This document shows, one piece after another, positions 52,277-60,240 of a stretch of DNA of 64,000 nucleotides (its first letter is position 1; every line of letters begins with the position of its first letter). The stretch covers positions 744,001 to 808,000 of the forward strand of contig NZ_PGFF01000001.1 in assembly GCF_002797715.1 (NCBI RefSeq). Reading direction: 5' to 3'. Source of the stretch: Diaminobutyricimonas aerilata. Its GTDB lineage: Bacteria > Actinomycetota > Actinomycetes > Actinomycetales > Microbacteriaceae. A program made the translations under genes and the position numbers. The notes under the pieces were generated by a model. That model was not told the origin of the DNA. It did no database searches and saw nothing but the letters and a program-made list of their open reading frames with translations.

Positions 52277-53455
52277 TCAGACGAACGCGGCCTTGCCCGT
52301 GATCGCCCGACCGACGATGAGGGTGTTCATCTCCCGCGTGCCCTCGTACGAGTACATCGCCTCGGCGTCAGCGAAGAAGCGCGCGACGTCGTAGTCGAGC
52401 ACGATGCCGTTCCCACCCATCGACTCGCGCGCCCACGCGACGGTCTCGCGCATCCGGCTCGTCGTGTACGCCTTCGCGAGCGACGCGTGCTCGTCGCGCT
52501 GGATGCCTTCGTCGAGCATCTGGCTCACGCGCACGACCATGCCGATCGACGCGGTGATGTTGCCGATGCTCTTCACGAGCAGGTCCTGCACGAGCTGGTG
52601 GCTCGCGATCTCCTTGCCGAACTGGATGCGCTCGCCCGCGTACTTGAGGGCCGCCTCGTAGGCGCCGATCGAGTTGCCGACCGCCGCCCAGGCGACCTCC
52701 GCGCGGGTGAGGCGCAGCACGGCCGCCGTCTCGCGGAAGGAGTGCACCTGCTGCAGGCGGTTGGCCTCGGGCACGCGCACGTTCTCGAGGGTGATATCGG
52801 CGTTCTGCACGATTCTGAGGCTCTGCTTGTTCTCGATCTTGGTCGCCGAGTATCCGGGGGTGTCGGTCGGCACGATGAATCCCTTGACCTGACCGTCCTC
52901 GGCGCTCTTGGCCCAGATGATCGTGATGTCGCTGAAGGTCGCGTTGCCGATCCACCGCTTCGAGCCGTTGAGTATCCAGTCGTCGCCGTCGCGCGTGGCG
53001 ACGGTGCGCAGGCCCTGCGCCGAGTCGGACCCCGACAGCGGCTCGGTGAGGCCGAACGCGCCGATGAGTTCACCCGAAGCGAGCCGCGGCAGCCACTCGG
53101 CGCGTTGAGCGGGGTTGCCGCCGACGCCGATCGCCCCCATGACGAGACCGTTCTGCACACCGACGAAGGTCGCAACGCTCGCGTCGACGCGGGCGAGTTC
53201 GAGGGCGATCCACCCGCGGAACACGGCCGAGTTCTCGAACGGGCGCGTCTCCTCCCACGGCAGCCCGAACAGTCCGAACTCCGCCAGGCGCGGGATGATC
53301 TCCCGCGGGAACTCGCCGCGTGCCCAGTAGTCGTTGACGATCGGCCGCACCTCGGTCTCGAGGTAGTGGCGCAGTTCGGTGAGTACGGCCTTCTCGCGGT
53401 CGGCGAGCAGGTTCTCGTAGCCGTAGAAGTCGCTGGGGATCGGGGAGAAGGTCAT
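52277..53455 (-). CDS. Acyl-CoA dehydrogenase, glutaryl-CoA-dehydrogenase-like
   Basis: 392 aa FAD flavoprotein. GAFGLTEPLSGSDSAQGLRT and WILNGSKRWIGNATFSDI bind FAD and substrate; RIQFGKEIASHQLVQ and GGNGIVLDYDVARFFADAEAMYSYEGTREMNTLIVGRAI contain the catalytic Glu in YEGTRE, with the pattern closest to glutaryl-CoA dehydrogenases. Substrate not certain. ATG 53455 is chosen because family N-termini begin near it, though the frame is open to 53584. Confidence 0.9.
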   Translation of the reverse strand: MTFSPIPSDFYGYENLLADREKAVLTELRHYLETEVRPIVNDYWARGEFPREIIPRLAEFGLFGLPWEETRPFENSAVFRGWIALELARVDASVATFVGVQNGLVMGAIGVGGNPAQRAEWLPRLASGELIGAFGLTEPLSGSDSAQGLRTVATRDGDDWILNGSKRWIGNATFSDITIIWAKSAEDGQVKGFIVPTDTPGYSATKIENKQSLRIVQNADITLENVRVPEANRLQQVHSFRETAAVLRLTRAEVAWAAVGNSIGAYEAALKYAGERIQFGKEIASHQLVQDLLVKSIGNITASIGMVVRVSQMLDEGIQRDEHASLAKAYTTSRMRETVAWARESMGGNGIVLDYDVARFFADAEAMYSYEGTREMNTLIVGRAITGKAAFV

Positions 53456-53564
53456 ACTCGTCGCTCCATTGCTTGTGGGAAACCTCCATGAGGCTAGGCC
53501 CGCCCGACCCGGCCCTCCAGCGCGTTGGTACTTTGATCCAAGCCATCGGGAGGAACGACGACGG

Positions 53565-54680
53565 ATGTTTGTAGCGATCACCAATACCCCGCGCGACTAC
53601 GCCTGGGGATCGACGACCGCCATCCCGGAACTGCTCGGCACCGAGCACACCGGTGAGCCGCAGGCCGAGCTCTGGCTCGGCACGCACCCGGGTTCTCCCG
53701 CGCGCCTCGTCGAGGCGGCCGGGGACCTGCGGGAGGTCGTGCCGGACGGCCTGCCGTTCCTGCTGAAGGTGCTCGCCGCCGCGTCGCCGCTCTCCCTGCA
53801 GGCGCATCCGACGCTCGACCAGGCGCGCGAGGGCTTCGATCGCGAGAACGCCGCCGGCGTGCCGCTCGACGCGCCGCACCGCAACTACAAGGACCCGCTG
53901 CACAAGCCGGAACTCATCGTCGCCGTGAGCGACATCTTCGACGCGCTGTGCGGATTCCGTCCGGTCGCCGAGACGCGGGCCTCCCTCGACCGGCTCGGCG
54001 ACTCCGTCGCGATCGACACGCTCCGCGATCGGCTCGCGGGGGACGCGGCCCTCCGTCCGGTGTTCGAGTGGCTCATCACGCGCGGCGAGGGCGTCGACGC
54101 CGTAGTGCAGGCCGTCGTGGACGCATCCGCCGACCTCGACGGACTCGAGTTCGAGACCGTGCGCCGCCTCGCCGACGCCTACCCGGGAGATCCGGGCATC
54201 GTGATCTCGCTGCTGCTGCACAGCGTGCGGCTCACGAAGGGCGAGGCCCTCTACCTGCCGGCCGGCAACATCCACGCCTACCTCGACGGTCTCGGCATCG
54301 AACTCATGGCCGCGTCCGACAACGTGCTGCGCGGCGGACTCACCCCCAAGTACATCGACGTGCCCGAGCTGCTGTCGGTGCTCGACTTCACCCCGCTGCC
54401 GGTGCCCTACCTGCGTCCGGAGACCACAAATGACGGGCTGCGCGTGTTTCGGCCTGACGTGCCCGACTTCGTGCTCGTCGAGTACGACGGTCCGTTCGAG
54501 GCGACGTGGAAGCTCACCGGTCCGGCGATCGCGCTGTGCACGTCCGGTGAGGTGTCACTCGTCGGCGCCACGTCGTCCACGCAGCTCTCACGATCGCACT
54601 CGGTGTACCTCTCGGCCGACGAGGACACGGTGCGGTTCTCCGGCGACGGGACGGTGTTCCTCGCCTCCACCGCGCTCTGA
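53565..54680 (+). CDS. manA: Mannose-6-phosphate isomerase, class I
   Basis: 371 aa cupin metalloenzyme linking fructose-6-P and mannose-6-P. NTPRDYAWGSTTAIPELLG, LWLGTHPGSPA, LSLQAHPTLDQA and HKPELIVAV carry zinc ligands, and LYLPAGNIHAYLDGLGIELMAASDNVLRGGLTPKYIDVPEL the active site. Starts the supply of GDP-mannose used by Gmd, together with the phosphomannomutase at 62565. ATG 53565 begins the family N-terminus; GGGAGGA lies 12-18 nt upstream. Confidence 0.94.
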   Translation: MFVAITNTPRDYAWGSTTAIPELLGTEHTGEPQAELWLGTHPGSPARLVEAAGDLREVVPDGLPFLLKVLAAASPLSLQAHPTLDQAREGFDRENAAGVPLDAPHRNYKDPLHKPELIVAVSDIFDALCGFRPVAETRASLDRLGDSVAIDTLRDRLAGDAALRPVFEWLITRGEGVDAVVQAVVDASADLDGLEFETVRRLADAYPGDPGIVISLLLHSVRLTKGEALYLPAGNIHAYLDGLGIELMAASDNVLRGGLTPKYIDVPELLSVLDFTPLPVPYLRPETTNDGLRVFRPDVPDFVLVEYDGPFEATWKLTGPAIALCTSGEVSLVGATSSTQLSRSHSVYLSADEDTVRFSGDGTVFLASTAL

Positions 54681-54703
54681 CGGTACGACACCTGTTCCGC
54701 GGT

Positions 54704-54730
54704 GGTTCCCTTCGACAGGCTCAGGGAACG
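54704..54730. repeat. Dispersed 23-bp repeat between convergent genes
   Basis: GGTTCCCTTCGACAGGCTCA followed by GGGAACG, the inverted form of the element at 21099 and 52215. It lies exactly between the convergent manA and GlxA-type genes, as the first cluster does between other convergent genes. Confidence 0.75.
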
Positions 54731-54735
54731 GTGGG

Positions 54736-55689
54736 TCAGCCGACGGCGCGCGCTCCGAAGGTGCGGCGGTAGGCGGTCGGCGTGGTCTGCAGCACCTTGA
54801 GGAAGTGGTGCCGCATGACCGCGGCGGTGCCGAAACCTGTCTCCTGCGCAATCGACTCGAGGCCGTTGTCGGTCTGCTCGAGCAGCTGCTGCGCGCGGAG
54901 CAGTCGCTGACGGTTGAGCCACGCCGCGGGCGTCGTGCCCGTGTCGGCGCGGAAGCGGCGCGCGAAGGTGCGGGTCGACATGAGCGCCTTACGGGCGAGC
55001 TGGTCGATCGTGAGGTCCTGGTCGAGGTGCTCGAGCATCCACTCCATCACCGGGGCGAGTGAGTCGGTACTGCTTTCGACGACGGCCGACTGGATGTACT
55101 GGGACTGCCCGCCCTGCCGCTGCGGAGGCACGACCATCCGGCGCGCGATCGCGTTCGTCGCGCCGGCGCCGAGCTCCCGGCGCACGATGTGCAGCGCGGC
55201 GTCGACACCGGCGGCCGTGCCGGCGCTCGTGACGATGCGGCCGTCCTCGACGAAGAGCACGTCGGGGTCGACCTCGATGTTCGGATACATGCGACTCAAG
55301 CGGTCGGTGTGCATCCAGTGCGTCGTCGCCCGGCGACCGTCGAGCACCCCGGCCTGTGCGAGCGTGAAGGCGCCGCTGCACACGCTGAGCACCCACGCCC
55401 CACGGTCGACGGCGTCGCGGATGACCTCGAGGTAGCGCTCGTCGACGTCACGGATGGCGTGGGCGGGCACCGCAATCAGGTCGGCGCCGGCGGCGTGCTC
55501 GAGGCCCTTCTGCACGAACAGGTCGACACCCATGCTCGTCGGCACGGGACCGGGATCCGCCGTGACGATGTCGAACTGGAAGCTCGGCCCGCCCGTGTCG
55601 CGGCGGTCCACGCCGAACACCTCGCAGACGACGCCGAACTCGAAGGGGGCGACGCCGGGGATGGCGAGCAGGGCGGCGGTCTTCAGCAC
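54736..55689 (-). CDS. GlxA-family transcriptional regulator (DJ-1/PfpI + AraC HTH)
   Basis: 317 aa. The N-terminal class I amidotransferase-like domain (about 5-175) has FEFGVVCEVFGVDR and WVLSVCSGAFTLAQAGVLDGRRATTHW with the nucleophile-elbow Cys. The C-terminal AraC domain (about 215-317) has LTIDQLARKALMSTRTFARRFRADTGTTPAAWLNRQRLLRAQQLLEQTDNGLESIAQETGFGTAAVMRHHF. Ligand and targets unknown. GTG 55689 is chosen because AAGGAG stands 6 nt upstream; the GTG six nt earlier is too close to it. Confidence 0.92.
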   Translation of the reverse strand: MLKTAALLAIPGVAPFEFGVVCEVFGVDRRDTGGPSFQFDIVTADPGPVPTSMGVDLFVQKGLEHAAGADLIAVPAHAIRDVDERYLEVIRDAVDRGAWVLSVCSGAFTLAQAGVLDGRRATTHWMHTDRLSRMYPNIEVDPDVLFVEDGRIVTSAGTAAGVDAALHIVRRELGAGATNAIARRMVVPPQRQGGQSQYIQSAVVESSTDSLAPVMEWMLEHLDQDLTIDQLARKALMSTRTFARRFRADTGTTPAAWLNRQRLLRAQQLLEQTDNGLESIAQETGFGTAAVMRHHFLKVLQTTPTAYRRTFGARAVG

Positions 55690-55758
55690 GGTCACTCCTT
55701 GGCAGGAAATCGTCGGACATCGTCCAGTCTGCCACTCGTGGCCGGATCTCACCATTCC

Positions 55759-55764
55759 TAGAGT
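55759..55764 (+). promoter_or_regulatory. -10 hexamer TAGAGT of 46-aa gene, leaderless
   Basis: TAGAGT ends 7 nt before ATG 55772. No ribosome-binding site is visible. Confidence 0.45.
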
Positions 55765-55771
55765 CACTGCC

Positions 55772-55912
55772 ATGACCACTCTCCTGCTCGTCCTGCTGCT
55801 GCTGGCGTCGGTCGCCGTCGCCGCCACCGTCGTCTCGGTCGCCCGAGACGGCTACCACCGCGTGCCGGTGCGCGCCGGCCTCCCACATCCGGATCGCGTC
55901 GATCGGCGCTAG
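55772..55912 (+). CDS. Small single-pass membrane protein
   Basis: 46 aa: TTLLLVLLLLASVAVAATVV is one transmembrane segment (2-21), followed by the short tail ARDGYHRVPVRAG. Similar DGYxRVPxR mini-proteins are common in Microbacteriaceae; no function known. Leaderless by its -10 position. galE follows 10 nt later from its own -10. Confidence 0.65.
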   Translation: MTTLLLVLLLLASVAVAATVVSVARDGYHRVPVRAGLPHPDRVDRR

Positions 55913-55915
55913 CGT
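55910..55915 (+). promoter_or_regulatory. -10 hexamer TAGCGT of galE, leaderless
   Basis: TAGCGT ends 7 nt before ATG 55923; the GGAG at 55917-55920 is too close to act as a ribosome-binding site. Confidence 0.4.
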
Positions 55916-55922
55916 TGGAGCC

Positions 55923-56885
55923 ATGACCTGGCTCGTGACCGGCGGCGCCGGCTACATCGGTGCGCACGTGGTGCGCGCCCTCCTCGACGCCGAGCTCCGC
56001 GCGGTGGTGATCGACGACCTCTCGAGCGGACACGAGCGCTTCGTGCCCGACGACGTGCCCTTCGTGCGCGGGTCGATCCTCGACGGCGGGCTCCTGCTCG
56101 ACGTGCTCGACGAGCACCGCATCACCGGCGTCATCCACGTCGCCGGCTTCAAGTACGCCGGCGTCTCGGTGCAGCGCCCGCTGCACACCTACGAGCAGAA
56201 CGTCACCGGCACCGCGGTGCTGCTCGGCGCGATGCAGGAACGCGGCGTCGACCGGATGGTGTTCTCCTCGAGCGCGGCCGTCTACGGCACACCGGATGTG
56301 GACCTCGTCACCGAGGACACCCCGAAGAGCCCGGAGTCGCCGTACGGCGAGTCGAAGCTCATCGGCGAGTGGCTCCTGCGCGACCAGGAGGTCGCGTCCG
56401 GGCTGAGGCACACCTCCCTGCGGTACTTCAACGTCGTGGGTTCGGGCGACCCGTCCGTCTACGACACGAGTCCCCACAACCTCTTCCCCCTCGTCTTCGA
56501 GGCACTCGTCGCCGGGCGCACGCCGCGGATCAACGGTGACGACTACCCGACCCCCGACGGCACCGCGGTGCGGGACTACCTGCACGTCGCCGACCTCGCG
56601 ATCTCCCACGTGGCCGCGGCGCGGCGACTGGATGCGGGAGAGAGCGTCGAGCGCGCCTACAACCTCGGCGGCGGCGAGGGCATCTCGGTCGGGCAGATCA
56701 TGTCGACCGTGCGCGAGGTGACCGGCATCGAGTTCGAGCCCGACATCGGCCCGCGCCGCGCCGGGGACCCTGCGCGGATCGTCGCGAGCGGCGAACTCGC
56801 GGCGCGTGATCTCGAGTGGCGGATGCGGCACTCGTTGCGCGAGATGGTCGAAAGCGCGTGGGTCGCGCGTACCGCGGCACATTAA
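55923..56885 (+). CDS. galE: UDP-glucose 4-epimerase
   Basis: 320 aa extended SDR. TWLVTGGAGYIGAHVVRALLDAE, VIDDLSSGHERFVP, VIHVAGFKYAGVSVQRPLHTYEQN, FSSSAAVYGTP and SPYGESKLIGEW (catalytic Tyr-Lys), DYLHVADLAISHV and YNLGGGEGISVGQIM. Supplies UDP-galactose for glycan assembly. Slightly short for the family (about 330-340 aa). Confidence 0.93.
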   Translation: MTWLVTGGAGYIGAHVVRALLDAELRAVVIDDLSSGHERFVPDDVPFVRGSILDGGLLLDVLDEHRITGVIHVAGFKYAGVSVQRPLHTYEQNVTGTAVLLGAMQERGVDRMVFSSSAAVYGTPDVDLVTEDTPKSPESPYGESKLIGEWLLRDQEVASGLRHTSLRYFNVVGSGDPSVYDTSPHNLFPLVFEALVAGRTPRINGDDYPTPDGTAVRDYLHVADLAISHVAAARRLDAGESVERAYNLGGGEGISVGQIMSTVREVTGIEFEPDIGPRRAGDPARIVASGELAARDLEWRMRHSLREMVESAWVARTAAH

Positions 56886-56944
56886 CGACACGCCCGGCGT
56901 GCCGCAACCCTCAATACGGGGTGCAGGGTTCTAGGATCGCGGAC

Positions 56945-56974
56945 TTGACTCACGGGTAATCACAACGGTGTAAT
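56945..56974 (+). promoter_or_regulatory. whiB promoter: TTGACT - 18 bp - TGTAAT with GTAAT(C/T)AC repeats
   Basis: -35 TTGACT at 56945-56950 and -10 TGTAAT at 56969-56974. GTAATCAC (56956-56963) and the palindromic GTAATTAC (56970-56977) overlap the spacer and -10, so a regulator bound there would block polymerase. This is the best -35/-10 pair in the window. A second hexamer, TAGGAT, lies at about 56932. Confidence 0.55.
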
Positions 56975-57025
56975 TACTGCAGCGCCCCAGCCGTTCCGGG
57001 GGCGTAACGGGAGGGGAGGGCAGCC

Positions 57026-57343
57026 ATGAGCCTGGTCGAACGACGTGGCGTTCCCGACGACTGGTTCGTCGATCCCGTCAAGCTCGGCGTGCCCGGCGTC
57101 CGCCGCCGCACCGACGAGGACGAGGATCCGCTCTCCTGGCAGGCCGACTCGCTGTGCGCGCAGACGGACCCCGAGGCCTTCTTCCCGGAGAAGGGCGGCT
57201 CGACCCGCGACGCCAAGCGCATCTGCGCCTCGTGCGAGGTCAAGGCGCAGTGCCTCGAGTACGCGCTCAAGAACGACGAGCGCTTCGGGATCTGGGGCGG
57301 GCTCTCGGAGCGCGAGCGCCGCAAGCTCCGCAAGCGCGCCTGA
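57026..57343 (+). CDS. WhiB-family transcriptional regulator (WhiB2/WhmD-like)
   Basis: 105 aa. Four Cys at 44, 67, 70 and 76 bind a [4Fe-4S] cluster; GIWGG is at 88-92 and the basic C-terminal ERERRKLRKRA contacts DNA. The FFPEKGGSTRDAKRICASCEV block is that of WhiB2/WhmD, linked to cell division or septation in relatives. Its neighbourhood with Rv3259-like, DUF3499 and PMM genes fits Rv3260c (whiB2). ATG start after GGAGGGGAGGGCAGCC. Confidence 0.93.
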   Translation: MSLVERRGVPDDWFVDPVKLGVPGVRRRTDEDEDPLSWQADSLCAQTDPEAFFPEKGGSTRDAKRICASCEVKAQCLEYALKNDERFGIWGGLSERERRKLRKRA

Positions 57344-57413
57344 GCCCCGCTCAGCCTTCGGGCGATTGCGCGACTTGCCCCCGTCGTTGACGGGCCGGGT
57401 CGTTGCGCACGCA

Positions 57414-57419
57414 TAGTCT
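57414..57419 (+). promoter_or_regulatory. -10 hexamer TAGTCT of large GT2 gene, leaderless
   Basis: TAGTCT ends 7 nt before ATG 57427; no Shine-Dalgarno. Confidence 0.45.
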
Positions 57420-57426
57420 CGACGGG

Positions 57427-60240
57427 ATGCAGCCGAGAGTCACAGCGATCCTCGTCGCCCGCAACGGGGACGAGTACCTCGATCGCACCCTCGCCGCGAT
57501 CCGCGCCCAGACCCGCCGACCGGATCGACTCGTCGGCGTCGAGGCGGGCGGATCCGATGCGACCCTGCGCCGGCTCGAGTCCACCGACGCGGTGGTGTCG
57601 GTCGGGCGGAAGCCGGTGGGGGAGGCGATCTCGCTCGCGCTCCGCTCCGACGACGCCCGCGGCGACGACGAGTGGTTGTGGCTGCTGACCCACGACAACG
57701 CGCCGACACCGACGACGCTCGCGGCCCTGCTCGGCACGGTCGAGGTGTCGCCGAGCGTCGCCGTCGCCGGCCCGAAGGTGATGCGCGCCGACGATCCCGA
57801 CATCATCGCCCGCTACGGCGAGGCGGTCACGACCTACGGCGCCTCGCTCACCCTCGTCGAGAACGAGCTCGACCAGGGGCAGCACGACCGGTTGAGCGAC
57901 GTTCTTGCCGTCGCGGCCGACGGGATGCTCGTGCGTCGCTCCGTGTGGGACGCGCTCGGCGGCTTCGACCCCGGCCTGCCCGCGGTCGACGCGGCACTCG
58001 ACTTCTGCATCCGGGCCCGCCTCGCCGGACACCGCGTCGTCGGCGTGCCCGGCGCCCGCGTGCAGAGCGCGGGCGGTCCCGAACTCTTCGGCCGCACCTC
58101 CGTCTCGCCGAGTACTCACGACCGGCTCGTGCGCACGGCGCACCTCCACCGGCGACTCGTGTACGCCCCGGTGTGGGCGCTGCCGCTGCTCTGGCTCGCC
58201 CTCGTGCCCCTCGCCGTCGTCCGATCCCTCGGGCTCCTGCTGGCGAAACGCCCCGGCTCCGTGCCCGGGGAGCTCGGCAGCGCTTTCGCGGTCGCCTTCG
58301 GCGGCACCGGTGTGCTCGCCGCCCGTCGCACGCTGCGTCGCGGACGTCGAATGGGGTGGGGTGCGATCGCACCGCTGCGCATCCCCGCCGCCGAGGCGCG
58401 CGAGATCCGTGCGGCACGCCGCGACGCGTCGCGGGCCCGCGGCGAGAACGAGGTGTCGCTCACACCCCGCCCCGAGTTCTTCTCCTCCGGCGGTGCCTGG
58501 ATCGTGCTCCTCGCGCTCCTGATCGGCGTGATCGTGTTCTCCCCACTGCTCGGAGCCGAGGCCGTCGCGGGTGGGGCGCTGCTGCCGCTGGCCGACTCCG
58601 TCGGGCAGCTGTGGTCGAACATCGGCGTCGGCTGGCGTGACCTCGGCCTCGGGTTCGAGGGCGCGGCGGATCCGTTCGCCACCGTGCTCGCCGTGCTCGG
58701 CACGCTCAGCCCGTGGCAGCCCTCCACCGTGGTGGTGGTGCTGTACTTCGTGTCCCTGGGTCTCGCGGCGCTCGGGGCGTGGTTCGCCGCCGCGCGGTTC
58801 AGTCGGCGCGGATGGGGGCCCGCGGTCGCGGCGCTGCTGTGGGCGTTCGCGCCGCCGCTGCTCGCCTCGCTCGAAAGCGGCCACCTCGGAGCGGTCATCG
58901 CGCACCTGCTGCTCCCGTGGCTCGTGCTGCTCGTCGTCGACGGGGCGCGCTCCTGGGCCTCCGCGGCGGGGGCCGGTCTCGTGTTCGCGCTCGTCGTGGT
59001 CTCCGCGCCGGTGCTGACCCCCGCGCTCCTGATCGCCTGGATCGCCTGGCTGGTGGCGCGACCCCGCGCCATCCATCGGCTCATCGCCCTGCCCCTCCCG
59101 GCGCTCGCCCTCGCGGCGCCGCTCGTGCTCGACCAGCTCGCCCGCGGCACGCCGCTCGCCCTGCTCGCCGACCCGGGCCGGCCCTTCGCCGAACCCGTGC
59201 CGCCGGCCTGGCAGCTCGCACTCGGGGCGCCCGAACTCGGCCTGCATGGGTGGACACGCGTGCTCGGCGCACTCGGCCTCCCGGATGGCGCCGCCGCGGT
59301 CCTCGTCGCCGCACTGCTGCTCGCCCTCGCCGCCCTCGCCCTGCTCGGCGTGTTCCTGCCCGGCACATCTCGCAGCATCCCCGCCCTCGCGCTCGCGGCG
59401 CTCGGCTTCGTCACCGCGGTCGCGAGCACCCGCCTCGAGCTCGCCCACTACGCCGATCATCCGGTGACCGTATGGGCCGGCTCCGGCGTGAGCCTCTACT
59501 GGCTCGGCCTCGTCGGTGCCGCCGTCTTCGCCATCGGTGCCCTCGGCCGCTCCGTCGCCGGCCCGGCCCTCGTCACGGCCCTCCTGACGCCCCTCGTCGC
59601 CATCCCGCTGCTCGCCGCGCTCCTCACCGGCGTCGCGACGGTGCACGCCGACGAGGGCTCGACGCTCCCCGCCTTCGTCATCGCCGAGGCGGAGGCCGAC
59701 CCCGGAGTCGGCACCCTCGTGCTGACCGCGGAGTCGCCCGAGGCCATCTCGGCCGTCGTGCAGCGTGGACAGGGCGAGACCCTCGACGACCAGTCGACCC
59801 TCGCCGCCACCTCCACGCGAGCGAGCGACGACGAGCGGGAACTCGCCCGGCTCGCCGGCAACCTCGTGAGCGAGGCGGAGTTCGACGCCTCCACCGACTT
59901 CGCCACGTGGGGACTCGACTTCGTGCTGCTCGAGACCGACGGTGACCCGCGCCGCACGCAGAGCATGGAGGAGGCGCTCGACGCCAACCCCCAGTTCACC
60001 CCGGTCGGACAGACCACCGGCGGGCTGTTGTGGCGCTTCGCCGACGACACGGGTCTTCCGGATCGCGGACCCGGCAACACGGACACCGCCTACGGCGTGA
60101 CCGTGCTCGTCGTGCAGGGCGTCATCATCGGGGCGACGCTCCTGCTCGCCGTGCCCACGCAGCGCCGCCGGCGAGTCCGCCGTTCCGAGGGGACGATCGA
60201 CGATCCCGCCACGACCTTCGATGAGGATGACGGTGCCTGA
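57427..60240 (+). CDS. Giant GT2 glycosyltransferase with multi-span membrane domain
   Basis: 937 aa. The cytoplasmic GT2 domain (1 to about 240) has RVTAILVARNGDEYLDRTL, GVEAGGSDAT, LLTHDNAPTP and DGMLVRRSVWDALGGFDPGLPAVDAALDFCIRARL. Then come a transmembrane pair and about ten further hydrophobic segments (about 360-790), an extracytoplasmic C-terminal domain (about 795-890: TLVLTAESPEAISAVVQRG, DFVLLETD) and a last transmembrane helix. Such proteins sit beside whiB and DUF5719 genes across Actinobacteria and probably act on cell-envelope polysaccharide. The DUF5719 gene overlaps its 3' end. Confidence 0.88.
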   Translation: MQPRVTAILVARNGDEYLDRTLAAIRAQTRRPDRLVGVEAGGSDATLRRLESTDAVVSVGRKPVGEAISLALRSDDARGDDEWLWLLTHDNAPTPTTLAALLGTVEVSPSVAVAGPKVMRADDPDIIARYGEAVTTYGASLTLVENELDQGQHDRLSDVLAVAADGMLVRRSVWDALGGFDPGLPAVDAALDFCIRARLAGHRVVGVPGARVQSAGGPELFGRTSVSPSTHDRLVRTAHLHRRLVYAPVWALPLLWLALVPLAVVRSLGLLLAKRPGSVPGELGSAFAVAFGGTGVLAARRTLRRGRRMGWGAIAPLRIPAAEAREIRAARRDASRARGENEVSLTPRPEFFSSGGAWIVLLALLIGVIVFSPLLGAEAVAGGALLPLADSVGQLWSNIGVGWRDLGLGFEGAADPFATVLAVLGTLSPWQPSTVVVVLYFVSLGLAALGAWFAAARFSRRGWGPAVAALLWAFAPPLLASLESGHLGAVIAHLLLPWLVLLVVDGARSWASAAGAGLVFALVVVSAPVLTPALLIAWIAWLVARPRAIHRLIALPLPALALAAPLVLDQLARGTPLALLADPGRPFAEPVPPAWQLALGAPELGLHGWTRVLGALGLPDGAAAVLVAALLLALAALALLGVFLPGTSRSIPALALAALGFVTAVASTRLELAHYADHPVTVWAGSGVSLYWLGLVGAAVFAIGALGRSVAGPALVTALLTPLVAIPLLAALLTGVATVHADEGSTLPAFVIAEAEADPGVGTLVLTAESPEAISAVVQRGQGETLDDQSTLAATSTRASDDERELARLAGNLVSEAEFDASTDFATWGLDFVLLETDGDPRRTQSMEEALDANPQFTPVGQTTGGLLWRFADDTGLPDRGPGNTDTAYGVTVLVVQGVIIGATLLLAVPTQRRRRVRRSEGTIDDPATTFDEDDGA

